A program made the translations under genes and the position numbers. DNA of 64,000 nt from Clostridiales bacterium (GTDB lineage: Bacteria; Bacillota; Clostridia; Oscillospirales; Oscillospiraceae): positions 1-64,000 of the forward strand of contig SFFV01000003.1 in assembly GCA_004557735.1 (NCBI GenBank), written 5' to 3'. Position 1 is the stretch's first letter, and every line of letters begins with the position of its first letter. The notes under the pieces were generated by a model. That model worked only from the letters and a program-made list of their open reading frames with translations, was not told the DNA's origin and searched no databases. Shown here piece by piece: positions 35,167-43,168 of the stretch.

Positions 35167-35655
35167 TTATTCTTCGGTGAGATCGGCGAACTGCGCGCCG
35201 ATATAGCCTGCCAGAGCTTCGGGATCGATCCCGATCTGCGCGCCGAGCCGCCCGGCGCTGCAAAAAAAGGCGTCGGTCAAAAGCGCCGTTTCATCGATCC
35301 ATGTGGGAAACGGCTTTTTCATCCCCACCGGGGAGCAGCCGCCGTGAACATAGCCGGTGAGCGGCAGCAGCTTTTTCTGCGGCAGCATCACGATGCTCTT
35401 CACGCCTGCGGCCTTCGCCGCCTTTTTGAGCGAGAGCGTTTCCGGCGCGGGGATGACAAACACAAAGTGCTCGCCGGTATTGGCTTCCGCCACAAGCGTT
35501 TTGAAAACGCACTCCGCGCTCTGGCCGAGCGCGGCGGCCACCTCCGTGCCGGAGGCGAGCGAGACGTCGTAATACCGCGGCGCATACGCAATGCCCGCCT
35601 GATCGAGCAGACGCATCACGTTCGTCTTTTCGTTTGCTTTATCCGATTTTGCCAT
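35167..35655 (-). CDS. ybaK: YbaK/EbsC-type Cys-tRNA(Pro) deacylase
   Basis: A 162-residue protein that hydrolyses mischarged Cys-tRNA(Pro). The conserved Lys (VFKTLV) and the GGCSPVGMKK motif of the substrate pocket are present. The start at 35655 follows GAGGAG; a start five codons earlier lacks support. It overlaps the alaX stop region by 17 bases (35639-35655). Both genes edit mischarged tRNAs, which explains the pairing. Confidence 0.92.
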   Translation of the reverse strand: MAKSDKANEKTNVMRLLDQAGIAYAPRYYDVSLASGTEVAAALGQSAECVFKTLVAEANTGEHFVFVIPAPETLSLKKAAKAAGVKSIVMLPQKKLLPLTGYVHGGCSPVGMKKPFPTWIDETALLTDAFFCSAGRLGAQIGIDPEALAGYIGAQFADLTEE

Positions 35656-36793
35656 GGAAGTACTCCTCAACCTTTTCGCGGGAAGCGCGAAGGCTTCCCT
35701 GGATCATGCCCGGCGCGCCGCCGCCCCGGCCGGAGAGCGCGGCGTTGATGCTTCGCGCCGCGGCGCGAAGGTCGACCGTTTCCGACGCCATCACGTACCG
35801 GTATCCCCCGTCCTCCGCGCAGAGCGCGGCGCAGACGCCCGTGCAGCGCGTCCTGCCGCCCTCGGCAAGAGCGCGCAGCGCGGCGGGCGAAAGGCTCTCT
35901 TCAAAATAGAGCAGATTTCCCTCGCACGGTTCCATTGCGGCGAGCCGCGCCTCGACATACCGCCGCTCCGCGGCGGCACGGGCGTACTTCTCCGCTTCCA
36001 GCTCGCCGAGCACGCGCTCGGCGGCGGCGCAAAGAGCGTTTTGCGGCGCGGAAAAGAGGCGCGAGAGCGCTTCGGTCTCAGCGGCGCAGAGCGCGGCGTC
36101 CTCATAGGCCGCGCGGCCGGCAAGCATGGTAAAACGCACGCCGCCGCGGTGGCGCATCCGGTCTTTTAAGCGAACAAGGCCGATCTCGCCGGTGAAGCTC
36201 ACATGCGGCGCGCAGCACGCGCAAAGATCCACCCCCGGCACCTCTACGATGCGCACCGGCATCGAGAGCCCCTTTTTCTGACGGAACGGCATCGCCGCAA
36301 GCTCTTCCTCCGGCGGCCAGAGGATGTTTATGGGAAGATTTTTCCACACGTCCTCATTCACAAGCCGTTCGAGCCGCATGAGCTGAGGCGCGTCAAGCTC
36401 GCGGTCAAAGTCGATCGTCGCGCCGTGCTCGTCCATGTGAAAGCCCACGTTCCCGCAGCCCCAAAGCGCGTGCGCATGGCCGGACACCAGATGCTCGGCC
36501 GAGTGGATCTGCATGCGCGCGAAGCGCGTTTCCCAGTCCAGCTCGCCGGTCACTTCCGCGCCGGGGACGAGCGGGGCATCGCAGAAATGGAGGATCTCGC
36601 CCTTCTCCTCGCGCGTATCCGTCACACGCACGCCGCCGAGCGCACCGGTATCGCCGCGCTGTCCGCCGCCCTCGGGGAAGAAGGCCGTGCGATCAAGCGT
36701 CACGGCAAAGAGACGGCCGCTCTCTTCGCACGAGAGGACGCGCGCGGTGAATTTCCGCAAATGCGCGTCGGCGTAAAACAGCTTTTCGGTCAC
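35639..36793 (-). CDS. alaX: Alanyl-tRNA editing protein AlaX (long form)
   Basis: A 384-residue free-standing editing factor that clears Ser- or Gly-mischarged tRNA(Ala). Zinc ligands are His97 and His101 (HSAEH), and Cys193 with His197 (CCAPHV). The C-terminus has a DHHA1-like glycine-rich motif (GRGGGAPGMIQG). The start is taken as the GTG at 36793, just after the stop of the PPC gene, because the first conserved residues follow it. There is little ribosome binding site, so translation is probably coupled to the upstream gene. Confidence 0.9.
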   Translation of the reverse strand: MTEKLFYADAHLRKFTARVLSCEESGRLFAVTLDRTAFFPEGGGQRGDTGALGGVRVTDTREEKGEILHFCDAPLVPGAEVTGELDWETRFARMQIHSAEHLVSGHAHALWGCGNVGFHMDEHGATIDFDRELDAPQLMRLERLVNEDVWKNLPINILWPPEEELAAMPFRQKKGLSMPVRIVEVPGVDLCACCAPHVSFTGEIGLVRLKDRMRHRGGVRFTMLAGRAAYEDAALCAAETEALSRLFSAPQNALCAAAERVLGELEAEKYARAAAERRYVEARLAAMEPCEGNLLYFEESLSPAALRALAEGGRTRCTGVCAALCAEDGGYRYVMASETVDLRAAARSINAALSGRGGGAPGMIQGSLRASREKVEEYFHGKIG

Positions 36794-36798
36794 GGGTT

Positions 36799-37218
36799 TC
36801 AGAATTTGAAGAGGTTCAGGCCGGTCACGCCGTCCTTGAAGCGGTCCACCGCGCCGTCGATCACGCGGATGACCATCTCGCACGTCGCGCTCACGCGCGC
36901 GGCGTTGAGATGCCCGCCGACGACCGCGCCGGACTCGTTCGCGGCGCTCATGTGCAGATGGCTGTAGTATTCGCCGTTCATCGTGTTCACCGTGCCGGTC
37001 AGCGACACGATCTCGTGCGCGCCGGTAAAGGTGAGCGCGTGGTACTGCTTTTCGTCCACGTTGTACACGCCGACGGTGAACTCGTCCGTCGCGCCGAGCG
37101 CCTCAACGCTCGCCAGACGGATATTTTCCTTTTCGCACAGCGCGCGAAGCTGCGCTGTGATCTCCTCGCCGCGGTCGAAGCGCGCAACGATCGTATTTCC
37201 AAAACGCCGGTAGTCCAT
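36799..37218 (-). CDS. PPC (DUF296) domain protein
   Basis: A 139-residue PPC-domain protein. The metal-binding pattern HLH (His87, His89) and GGHL (His103) is intact. In plants the domain is in AT-hook proteins; bacterial stand-alone members are trimeric and of unknown function. It is the first gene of a five-gene minus-strand operon (PPC, alaX, ybaK, PNP, amidohydrolase) with its own promoter at 37252-37280. Confidence 0.88.
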   Translation of the reverse strand: MDYRRFGNTIVARFDRGEEITAQLRALCEKENIRLASVEALGATDEFTVGVYNVDEKQYHALTFTGAHEIVSLTGTVNTMNGEYYSHLHMSAANESGAVVGGHLNAARVSATCEMVIRVIDGAVDRFKDGVTGLNLFKF

Positions 37219-37251
37219 AGTTTGTATCTCCTTTGCATAGGATGTATCTGT

Positions 37252-37280
37252 ATTATAGCCGCTCGGCGAGCGTAAATCAA
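37252..37280 (-). promoter_or_regulatory. Promoter of the PPC-alaX-ybaK-PNP-amidohydrolase operon
   Basis: Read on the minus strand, TTGATT (37280-37275) and TATAAT (37257-37252) are 17 bp apart. The -35 box lies only two bases from the -35 of the divergent mutY promoter. Confidence 0.85.
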
Positions 37281-37282
37281 GG

Positions 37283-37311
37283 TTGTCAAGGCCCGGTCCT
37301 TCGCGTATAAT
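37283..37311 (+). promoter_or_regulatory. mutY promoter
   Basis: TTGTCA (37283-37288) and TATAAT (37306-37311) with a 17-bp spacer lie 26 bp upstream of the mutY ATG. Confidence 0.88.
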
Positions 37312-37337
37312 ATCCGGAGAAACGAAAGGATCGGCCT

Positions 37338-38330
37338 ATGGAAAACTTTTCCCGTCCGCTGGTGGACTGGTACAAAAAAGAGGCGCGCCCTCTCCCCTGG
37401 CGGGAGGAGCCGACGCCGTACCGCGTGTGGGTCTCGGAGATCATGCTGCAGCAGACGCGCATCGAGGCCGCGCGCGAATACTTCAACCGCTTCACGCGCG
37501 CGTTCCCGACCGTGGAAGCGCTCGCCGCGGCAGAGCTTGACGATGTGCTCAAGCTCTGGGAAGGGCTGGGGTACTATTCCCGCGCACGGAATCTCCACAA
37601 ATGCGCCAAAACCGTGTGCGAGACTTACGGCGGCGTGTTTCCCCCGAACGCCGCGGCGCTGCGCGCGCTGCCCGGCATCGGGGACTATACCGCCGGGGCG
37701 ATCGCCTCGATCGCCTACGGACTGCCGGAACCGGCGGTGGACGGAAACGTGCTGCGCGTGCTCGCACGCATGGAGCGCTTCGGCGAGAGCATCGGCAGCG
37801 ACAAGGTGAAAAAGCGCTTCCGCGAAGCGCTCCGGGATATCTATCCAACGGGCGAATGCGGCGCTTTTACGAGCGCGCTCATGGAGCTGGGCGAAACGAT
37901 CTGCACCGTCGGCACGCCCGACTGTGCGCGCTGCCCGGTCGCGGCGCACTGCGAGGCGCACCGCCGCGGCGAGGAAACGCTCTACCCCGTGCTGCCGGAG
38001 AAAAAACCGCGCCGGATCGAAAACCGGCGGGTGCTGCTCCTGCTCTGCGGCGATACATGCGCCGTGCGGCGCCGCGCGGATACGGGGCTTCTTGCCTCGA
38101 TGTGGGAGCTGCCGAACGATCTTGTGCCGGACGCGCCGGAGGGCGGCGAGCCCTGCGGCGAGGCGGTACACGTTTTCAGCCATGTGGAGTGGCATATGCG
38201 CGGGTATATCGTCCGCTGCAGGGAGAAGCTTCCGGGCTATGTCTGGGTGACGCGAGCCGAGCGCGAAGCGCTCGCCATGCCCACGGCGTTCCGGTATTAC
38301 CGAAAAAAACTGGAGGAGATGGGATATTGA
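37338..38330 (+). CDS. mutY: A/G-specific adenine glycosylase
   Basis: A 330-residue DNA repair glycosylase that removes adenine opposite 8-oxoguanine. Catalytic Glu34 (SEIMLQQT), the helix-hairpin-helix LPGIGDYTAGA and catalytic Asp135 (AVDGN) are present. The [4Fe-4S] cluster is formed by Cys189, Cys196, Cys199 and Cys205 with the classic 6-2-5 spacing. The C-terminal NUDIX-like domain that reads 8-oxoG follows (about 225-330). It overlaps the next gene by four bases. Confidence 0.95.
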   Translation: MENFSRPLVDWYKKEARPLPWREEPTPYRVWVSEIMLQQTRIEAAREYFNRFTRAFPTVEALAAAELDDVLKLWEGLGYYSRARNLHKCAKTVCETYGGVFPPNAAALRALPGIGDYTAGAIASIAYGLPEPAVDGNVLRVLARMERFGESIGSDKVKKRFREALRDIYPTGECGAFTSALMELGETICTVGTPDCARCPVAAHCEAHRRGEETLYPVLPEKKPRRIENRRVLLLLCGDTCAVRRRADTGLLASMWELPNDLVPDAPEGGEPCGEAVHVFSHVEWHMRGYIVRCREKLPGYVWVTRAEREALAMPTAFRYYRKKLEEMGY

Positions 38331-38860
38331 ATATCTGTGTGTTCGGCGCGGCGCGCGACGAGATCGGCGAGGGCTTTATGGCGCTCGGCACGGCGCTCGG
38401 CCGTGAGCTTGCCGCGCGCGGTCATACGCTCGTGTTCGGCGCGGGCGGTCACGGCATGATGGGCGCCGCGGCACGCGGCGCTTACGAAGCGGGCGGGAGG
38501 ATCATCGGCGTCGTGCCGTACTTTTTCAATGCTCCCGGCATCCTCTTTGAGCACTGCACGGAGCTTGTGCGCATGGAGACGATGGCAGAGCGCAAAACGG
38601 TCATGGAGGAGCGCTCGGACGCCTTTATCGCCCTTCCCGGCGGCGTCGGCACGATGGAAGAGATCTTTGAGGTCATCACGCTCTCGTCTCTCGGACGGAT
38701 GCGGAAAAAGAGCGCGTTTCTCGACGCGGAAAACTATTGGCAGAGCGCTGTCGAGCTGCTGCGCGGCGCGGTGGAAAAGGGCTTTGCGGGCAGAGAGCTT
38801 GAAGATCACTACGCCCGCTTCACCGACATAACCGCGTGTCTCGACTATCTGGAAACGTAA
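38327..38860 (+). CDS. LOG family (TIGR00730-like) Rossmann protein
   Basis: A 177-residue protein with the PGGVGTMEE motif and the glycine-rich GAGGHGMMGA loop of LOG-type nucleoside monophosphate phosphoribohydrolases. Members release a base from cytokinin nucleotides or other purine monophosphates. The start is TTG at 38327, overlapping the mutY stop (TTGA) with GGAGG nine bases upstream; no ATG or GTG fits. Without that start the N-terminal Rossmann strand (NICVFGAARD) would be lost. Confidence 0.87.
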   Translation: MNICVFGAARDEIGEGFMALGTALGRELAARGHTLVFGAGGHGMMGAAARGAYEAGGRIIGVVPYFFNAPGILFEHCTELVRMETMAERKTVMEERSDAFIALPGGVGTMEEIFEVITLSSLGRMRKKSAFLDAENYWQSAVELLRGAVEKGFAGRELEDHYARFTDITACLDYLET

Positions 38861-38979
38861 AAAGAGCGTCTGGAACCTTTTTATCATGTTCCGCCGCCAG
38901 CGGCAGAGCATCTGCCGGTATTTGCGCTTTTCCGCAAAATGTCAGCCCGCCCTTCCTCCGGCCGGCGCCTGTTCCGCCG

Positions 38980-39008
38980 TTGACATCGGAACCGCGGACT
39001 GCTATCAT
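38980..39008 (+). promoter_or_regulatory. mscL promoter
   Basis: TTGACA (38980-38985) and TATCAT (39003-39008) are 17 bp apart and 24 bp upstream of the ATG at 39033. Confidence 0.87.
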
Positions 39009-39032
39009 GTTTTCCGGAGGCGATAAATCCGT

Positions 39033-39482
39033 ATGAAAACGTTACTCAGGGAATTTAAGGAATTTGCCGTGAAGGGAAGCGTAGTCGATATGGCGGTCGG
39101 CGTCATTGTCGGCGGCGCGTTCGGAAAGATCGTAACTTCGCTTGTCAACGACATCATCATGCCGCTCGTCGGCGTGCTGACCGGCGGGGTCGATTTCAGC
39201 GATCTCTTCGTTCCGCTCGACGGGAATACTTACGCCACGCTTGCCGAGGCGGAGGCTGCGGGCGCGGCGGTGCTCAAATACGGCTCGTTCCTTTCGCAGG
39301 TGCTTGATTTTCTGATCGTGTCGTTCGTGATCTTTATTTTTATAAAGAAGATCATGGCGCTGGGCCGGAAAAAGAAAGCGACCGCAGAGGAAGCGCCGAA
39401 AACAAAGGTCTGCCCGTACTGCAAGACCGAGATCGCCATCGACGCCACCCGCTGCCCGCACTGCACCTCGGAGCTTTCATAA
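39033..39482 (+). CDS. mscL: Large-conductance mechanosensitive channel with zinc-ribbon tail
   Basis: A 149-residue MscL. The N-terminal amphipathic helix and pore helix (KGSVVDMAVGVIVGGAFG) and the second membrane helix (about 88-108) are typical. After the usual cytoplasmic helix the protein carries a zinc ribbon, two CPxC knuckles (CPYC and CPHC) 14 residues apart in the last 25 residues. The channel releases solutes on hypo-osmotic shock. The function of the tail is not known. Confidence 0.94.
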   Translation: MKTLLREFKEFAVKGSVVDMAVGVIVGGAFGKIVTSLVNDIIMPLVGVLTGGVDFSDLFVPLDGNTYATLAEAEAAGAAVLKYGSFLSQVLDFLIVSFVIFIFIKKIMALGRKKKATAEEAPKTKVCPYCKTEIAIDATRCPHCTSELS

Positions 39483-39527
39483 GCCGGCCGCTGTCAAGCT
39501 GTTGATCCCGTGTCCTGGAGGCATGCC

Positions 39528-40241
39528 ATGCAAACGTTTGAAAGCGAGCATTACATCTTTCACTGCGGTGCGAACACCGCCGCGGCGCGCGATATCCGGA
39601 AGATCGCCGCGCTGCAGGAGGGCTGCTTTTCCCACATCTGCGCCGTGCTGGGACTGACGCCGGATTTCAGGATCGAATACTTCCTCTGCGATTCGCCGGA
39701 GGAGGTTGGGCACATATATGGTGACGACGATCCCTGTAACGGCTTTGCCAGCCCGCCGGACCGCATTTACGCCGTTTATAATGAGACGGTCCAATGCGTC
39801 GGCTTCCATGAAGATGCCCACATCATCAGCTACAGGCTGAACCGTCCGGACTGTCCTGCCGTCCGCGAAGGGCTTGCCATGTACTTTGACCGCAAATGGT
39901 GGGGTATAGAAAATCTGGACTGGACGGGCTATTATCTCAAGACCGGGCGGTATCTGCCGATGGACAAGCTGCTGGACAGGGAGTTCTTCTGCGCGCACGA
40001 CAGTCCCTTCACCTACCCGATCGTGGGCGCCTTCACCGACTGGCTACTCACGGTCTACGGCAGAGAGCGGTATATGGAAATGTACTCCCGGCGAAACCCC
40101 GCCGCCGTCATGGAACAGGTATACGGAAAAACGCCGGCGGAGCTGAACGCCGATTTTGAAAGGTACGTCCGCCTGTACCGCACCGACGGGGCGCTGGAAG
40201 CCCGGATGGAAGAGCTGCTGCGGCAGGAAAACGCTGTATAG
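39528..40241 (+). CDS. Putative zinc metallopeptidase (gluzincin-like)
   Basis: A 237-residue protein with an HEDAH motif (His94-Glu95, His98), which fits HExxH, and a likely third ligand Glu114 in the REGLAMYF helix. This order resembles peptidase MA-like gluzincins. There is no signal peptide, so it is probably cytoplasmic. The start at 39528 follows TGGAGG; a GTG 18 bases earlier overlaps that site. No substrate can be inferred. Confidence 0.72.
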   Translation: MQTFESEHYIFHCGANTAAARDIRKIAALQEGCFSHICAVLGLTPDFRIEYFLCDSPEEVGHIYGDDDPCNGFASPPDRIYAVYNETVQCVGFHEDAHIISYRLNRPDCPAVREGLAMYFDRKWWGIENLDWTGYYLKTGRYLPMDKLLDREFFCAHDSPFTYPIVGAFTDWLLTVYGRERYMEMYSRRNPAAVMEQVYGKTPAELNADFERYVRLYRTDGALEARMEELLRQENAV

Positions 40242-40604
40242 CTCCAACCGCCCGGATGCATGTGCATCCGGCGCTCCGCTCACTCCCGCCCGGATGGATC
40301 CCCCGCGGGAAACTCCATACCAAAAAAACAAGCCCTCATCTAATGCTCATGGTTAATAAAATAGCAGACTAAAGATACAGACAGCCACCCCGTACTTTTC
40401 CGTAAATGGTCTTAATTCAAAACAAACGACCGCTGCTATAAAAATAATCTTTTATAGAAAGTGGAAAGGAGTTCATTATGAATTAATGTCATTTTTATAC
40501 CGCAAATGTTAGTGACGGAGCTGTCAGTTTTCCTCTAACGAGTTCTGCCTTGAGTAACCGTGCGTGGTTTATGTTGAAATGGTAGCGTGTAGGGAGGGGT
40601 GTAT
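40242..40604. other. Gene-poor transition into a low-GC island
   Basis: Base composition falls sharply near 40320. A short GC-rich hairpin lies at about 40250-40270. At 40478 an ATG with a good GGAAAGGAG site opens a frame that stops at codon 3 (TAA, 40484-40486) and then stays open for 32 more codons to a TAG at 40583-40585. This could be a decayed small gene. Nothing else is seen. Confidence 0.5.
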
Positions 40605-41030
40605 ATGCGACGGTTCTTTCTTCCCATTCTCATTGGGGGGATGGCAATTTTAATGTTATTGACAGGGTGCAATTCTTTTAGTGAAAAGGAACAGGTTGAT
40701 CACACATTGGAAAAGGTTAAAGTCGTCTATTATGCAGATTTTGACGAATATTCCAAGACAACCACCAGCACTGTGACTATTGATGATGCGGAAGTCCTTC
40801 AGGACTTGTTTGACTTGATTGTTTCCTGTCGAGATAATGCAAAAAGTACAACAAAACCTATTGGCTTCCCGCGATATTATATTACCTTTGAGGAGTGCGG
40901 AGAGGAACACTCTTTTACTATTGATGTAGAGTCCGTTTATGCAACAGACTACCTTAGCAATGGTAACTATATCACGCCAGAAAGCTCCGATCTTTTTAGT
41001 AGTTTTTCCAATTTATTATCTATCGAGTGA
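40605..41030 (+). CDS. Small putative lipoprotein
   Basis: A 141-residue protein with a lipoprotein signal peptide (lipobox L-T-G-C, Cys22). The mature part is short and acidic with no recognised domain. It is notably AT-richer than the genes before it, with TTT/ATT/GAA codons, which points to recent acquisition with the adjacent mobile-element debris. AGGGAGGGG precedes the ATG; a GTG two codons earlier lies within the same site. Confidence 0.68.
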   Translation: MRRFFLPILIGGMAILMLLTGCNSFSEKEQVDHTLEKVKVVYYADFDEYSKTTTSTVTIDDAEVLQDLFDLIVSCRDNAKSTTKPIGFPRYYITFEECGEEHSFTIDVESVYATDYLSNGNYITPESSDLFSSFSNLLSIE

Positions 41031-41043
41031 TTAAAACCGCTTA

Positions 41044-41193
41044 AACAAACGGACGCTGGCCAAGGCGGATCTGCTGTTCCTGGATGAGCTGAGCTATCTC
41101 AGCTTCAACCAACACCAGTCGGAGTTGCTGTTTAAGGTCATCTCAGAGCGAAGTGAAAAGAGCAGCACCATTGTGACCATTACATCTGGTAAG
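41044..41193 (+). pseudogene. Remnant of an IS21-family IstB ATPase
   Basis: One frame translates to a segment containing KADLLFLDELSYLSF and LLFKVISERSEKSSTIVT, which matches the Walker B to sensor region of IstB/DnaC-like ATPases. Neither the start nor the P-loop nor the C-terminus is present. The fragment ends a few bases before the IS3-type element. Confidence 0.75.
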
Positions 41194-41265
41194 ATAAAAG
41201 TAGACGTTCACAAAAAAAATGAAGTGACCCCGAAAAGTTAGACAATAATAGAAAGTAAAAATTGT

Positions 41266-42098
41266 TCAAGCAACCGAAAGGGCTTGTTGTCTGTGAAGAG
41301 CAGGCGGCAAGCCCTTTAGCTTTGCCTTAATACGTTGGTTATTGCAATAGTCCAGATAAGCAATCAATTCCTGCTTGAAGTGTTCCATGGAATCAAATTC
41401 TTGCAGATAGCGCAATTCGCTTTTGAGTAGACCGAAGAAGTTTTCCATGACAGCATTGTCCAGACAGTTTCCTTTCCGGCTCATGCTCTGCCGGATGCCT
41501 TTCTTGCGAAGCATCCGCTGGTACTGCTTGTGCTGGTATTGCCAGCCCTGGTCGGAATGAAGGATCAGCCCGGTTCCATCCGGTATTTTCTCGAATGCCT
41601 TTTCCAGCATGGTCGTTACCATATTCAGGTCGGGTCTGTCTGAGATCGTATAGCTGACCAGATCGCTGCTGCACAAATCAAGAATGGGTGAGAGATAGAG
41701 TTTCTCTCCAAACAAACTGAACTCTGTCACATCGGTAACCCATTTCTGGTTTGGCTTTTCGGCGTGAAAATCCCGGTTTAACAGATTTGGAGCAATTCTC
41801 CCTACCTCACCCTTGTATGAATGATACTTTTCATCCTGACACAACAAACCAGGCCCAGCTCCTTCATGAGCCTCTGGACAGTCTTGTGGTTCAAGGGAAT
41901 ATTACGGCTGCGTAGTTCTGTTGTAATGCGGCGGTAACCGTATCGACCTTTGTTTTCGTGGTATATGGCTGTGATCTCTGCCTTGGCGGCTTCTTACTTG
42001 TCTGTGCGGTTCATCCGCTTGAGATGATAGTAAAAGGTTGCACGGGGCAGTTGAGCGATTGAAAGAAGAATATCCAGAGAATGTCTTTGCCTCAGCAT
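41266..42098 (-). pseudogene. IS3-family transposase orfB (broken)
   Basis: The reading frame begins near 42098, overlapping none of orfA but five bases after it, and encodes the IS3 integrase domain with HTH_21 region and rve core. The DDE residues are visible as WVTDVTEF, HSDQG and NAVMENFF. An in-frame TAA at 41994-41996 interrupts it (after NRTDK), and one A appears to be missing from the A-run at about 41828-41833, shifting the frame. The C-terminal 193 residues remain open from 41847 to 41266. Confidence 0.88.
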
Positions 42099-42103
42099 TT
42101 GGA

Positions 42104-42451
42104 CTACCTGCGTTTTCTGCGCTGGCGTCGCTCGTCTTCCAAAACCAAGGCTTGCAAGTTTTTTAGGTATTCGTTCTCCGCGCGCAGCCGCTGTACCTCG
42201 GCCAGCAGATCTTCTTCCACCTCTTTCGGCAACTTCCTCGTTCTGCCACTACTGCCGCGGCCACGGCGCTCAATTGTGAAGCCTTCCAGACCTTCGGTAA
42301 AATAAATCCGTTCCCACGCTGTGATCCTACTCCGTACAACATCAAACCGTCGTTCTGTTTCACTATAGCTCATATTCTCCTTGAGCATTGTCTCTACGAC
42401 CTGTTTCTTAAACTCTGGCGGATACCTTTTATTTGGTACTCCTTTTGGCAT
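42104..42451 (-). CDS. IS3-family transposase orfA
   Basis: A 115-residue helix-turn-helix protein (HTH_Tnp_1) with KRYPPEFKKQVVETMLKENM and a C-terminal leucine-zipper-like helix (LLAEVQRLRAENEYLKNLQAL). It binds the element ends and normally joins orfB by -1 frameshifting. The start at 42451 (MPKGVPNKRY) is family-like; a longer form from 42496 would extend across the IS end. The gene is intact though its partner is not. Confidence 0.85.
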   Translation of the reverse strand: MPKGVPNKRYPPEFKKQVVETMLKENMSYSETERRFDVVRSRITAWERIYFTEGLEGFTIERRGRGSSGRTRKLPKEVEEDLLAEVQRLRAENEYLKNLQALVLEDERRQRRKRR

Positions 42452-42511
42452 TATTAACACACCACTTGCTAGATAGTATATCATACTGTCTAACAAATGG
42501 GGTGCAATTCA

Positions 42512-43041
42512 GTTTTCAGGGCATCCTCTTTACGGATCATCAGACGCCCGAACAGGTCCGCGAGACCGTCCGTCTGGTCAGGAGTGAAACGCCGGAGATG
42601 GGCGGCCGCTTCGGCTACCCGAATAAGCGCTTCATCGGCTTCCAGCCCCGCATTGCGCAGATGGACCATGCCAGGCGCGTGGACGAGATCGTTTTGCTCT
42701 TCATGATCGAAAAGGCCGTCGCGGTCGACAATATTGAGGAGATCTGCAGCATACCCGGCGTGGATATGATCCAGTTCGGTCCCTCCGATTACTGCATGAG
42801 CCGCGGCTGGAATGTTAAGGATCACCGCGAGGAGGCCCGCGCGGCGGAAAGGCATTGTATTGAGGTCGCGCTCGCTCACGGCGTTCAGCCGCGCTGCGAG
42901 ATACACAGCGTCGAGGCGGCAAAGTGTTATATGGATCTCCGCGTTCGCCATTTCTGTCTGGGCGACCAGCTCGTGCAGTTCTAGGCATATCTCAACGGCG
43001 AGGGCAAGCTCATGCGTGAGGCGGCCGACGCGCTCCGGTAA
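42512..43041 (+). pseudogene. HpcH/HpaI-family aldolase, 5'-truncated with internal stop
   Basis: The frame resumes right at the IS end and encodes the C-terminal two-thirds of a class II-type pyruvate aldolase: the metal-binding Glu in MIEKAVAVDNIEEI and Asp in IQFGPSDYCMS are present. About 95 N-terminal residues are missing. A TAG at 42982-42984 interrupts it, after which the same frame continues with a plausible tail to TAA at 43039-43041. Codon use matches the GC-rich host genes, so this is an old resident gene cut by the insertion. Confidence 0.82.
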
Positions 43042-43053
43042 AGGCGGACAATA

Positions 43054-43104
43054 AACGATCCCCCTCTATGTAGGAAATGAACATCTACATAGAGGGGGAT
43101 CGTT
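43054..43104. terminator. 20-bp perfect hairpin terminator
   Basis: Arms 43054-43073 and 43085-43104 are exact complements with an 11-base loop. It begins 12 bases after the aldolase remnant and is followed by ATTT. It was probably the terminator of that gene. Confidence 0.85.
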
Positions 43105-43168
43105 ATTTCAGGGGGAACAGGAGAAAGCGGGAAAAGGACTGCTGAAACAGCGCTTGCGGGATTTTGTT

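Larger units (their letters stand above)
41220..42511 (-). mobile_element. Degenerate IS3-family insertion sequence
   Basis: The element is about 1,292 bp. Its ends are imperfect inverted repeats: 41220-41244 and 42487-42511 share TGAA-TG, ACCCC and GTTAGACA. It holds orfA and orfB on the minus strand, in the usual overlapping-frame arrangement. No target-site duplication is seen at the flanks (A-rich on the left, GTT on the right), so a rearrangement after insertion is likely. orfB has two lesions, so the copy is probably inactive. Confidence 0.88.

Noticed and set aside
41212..42514. Target-site duplication for the IS3-family element
   Set aside because: The flanking bases (A-run on the left, GTT on the right) do not match over 3-5 bases.
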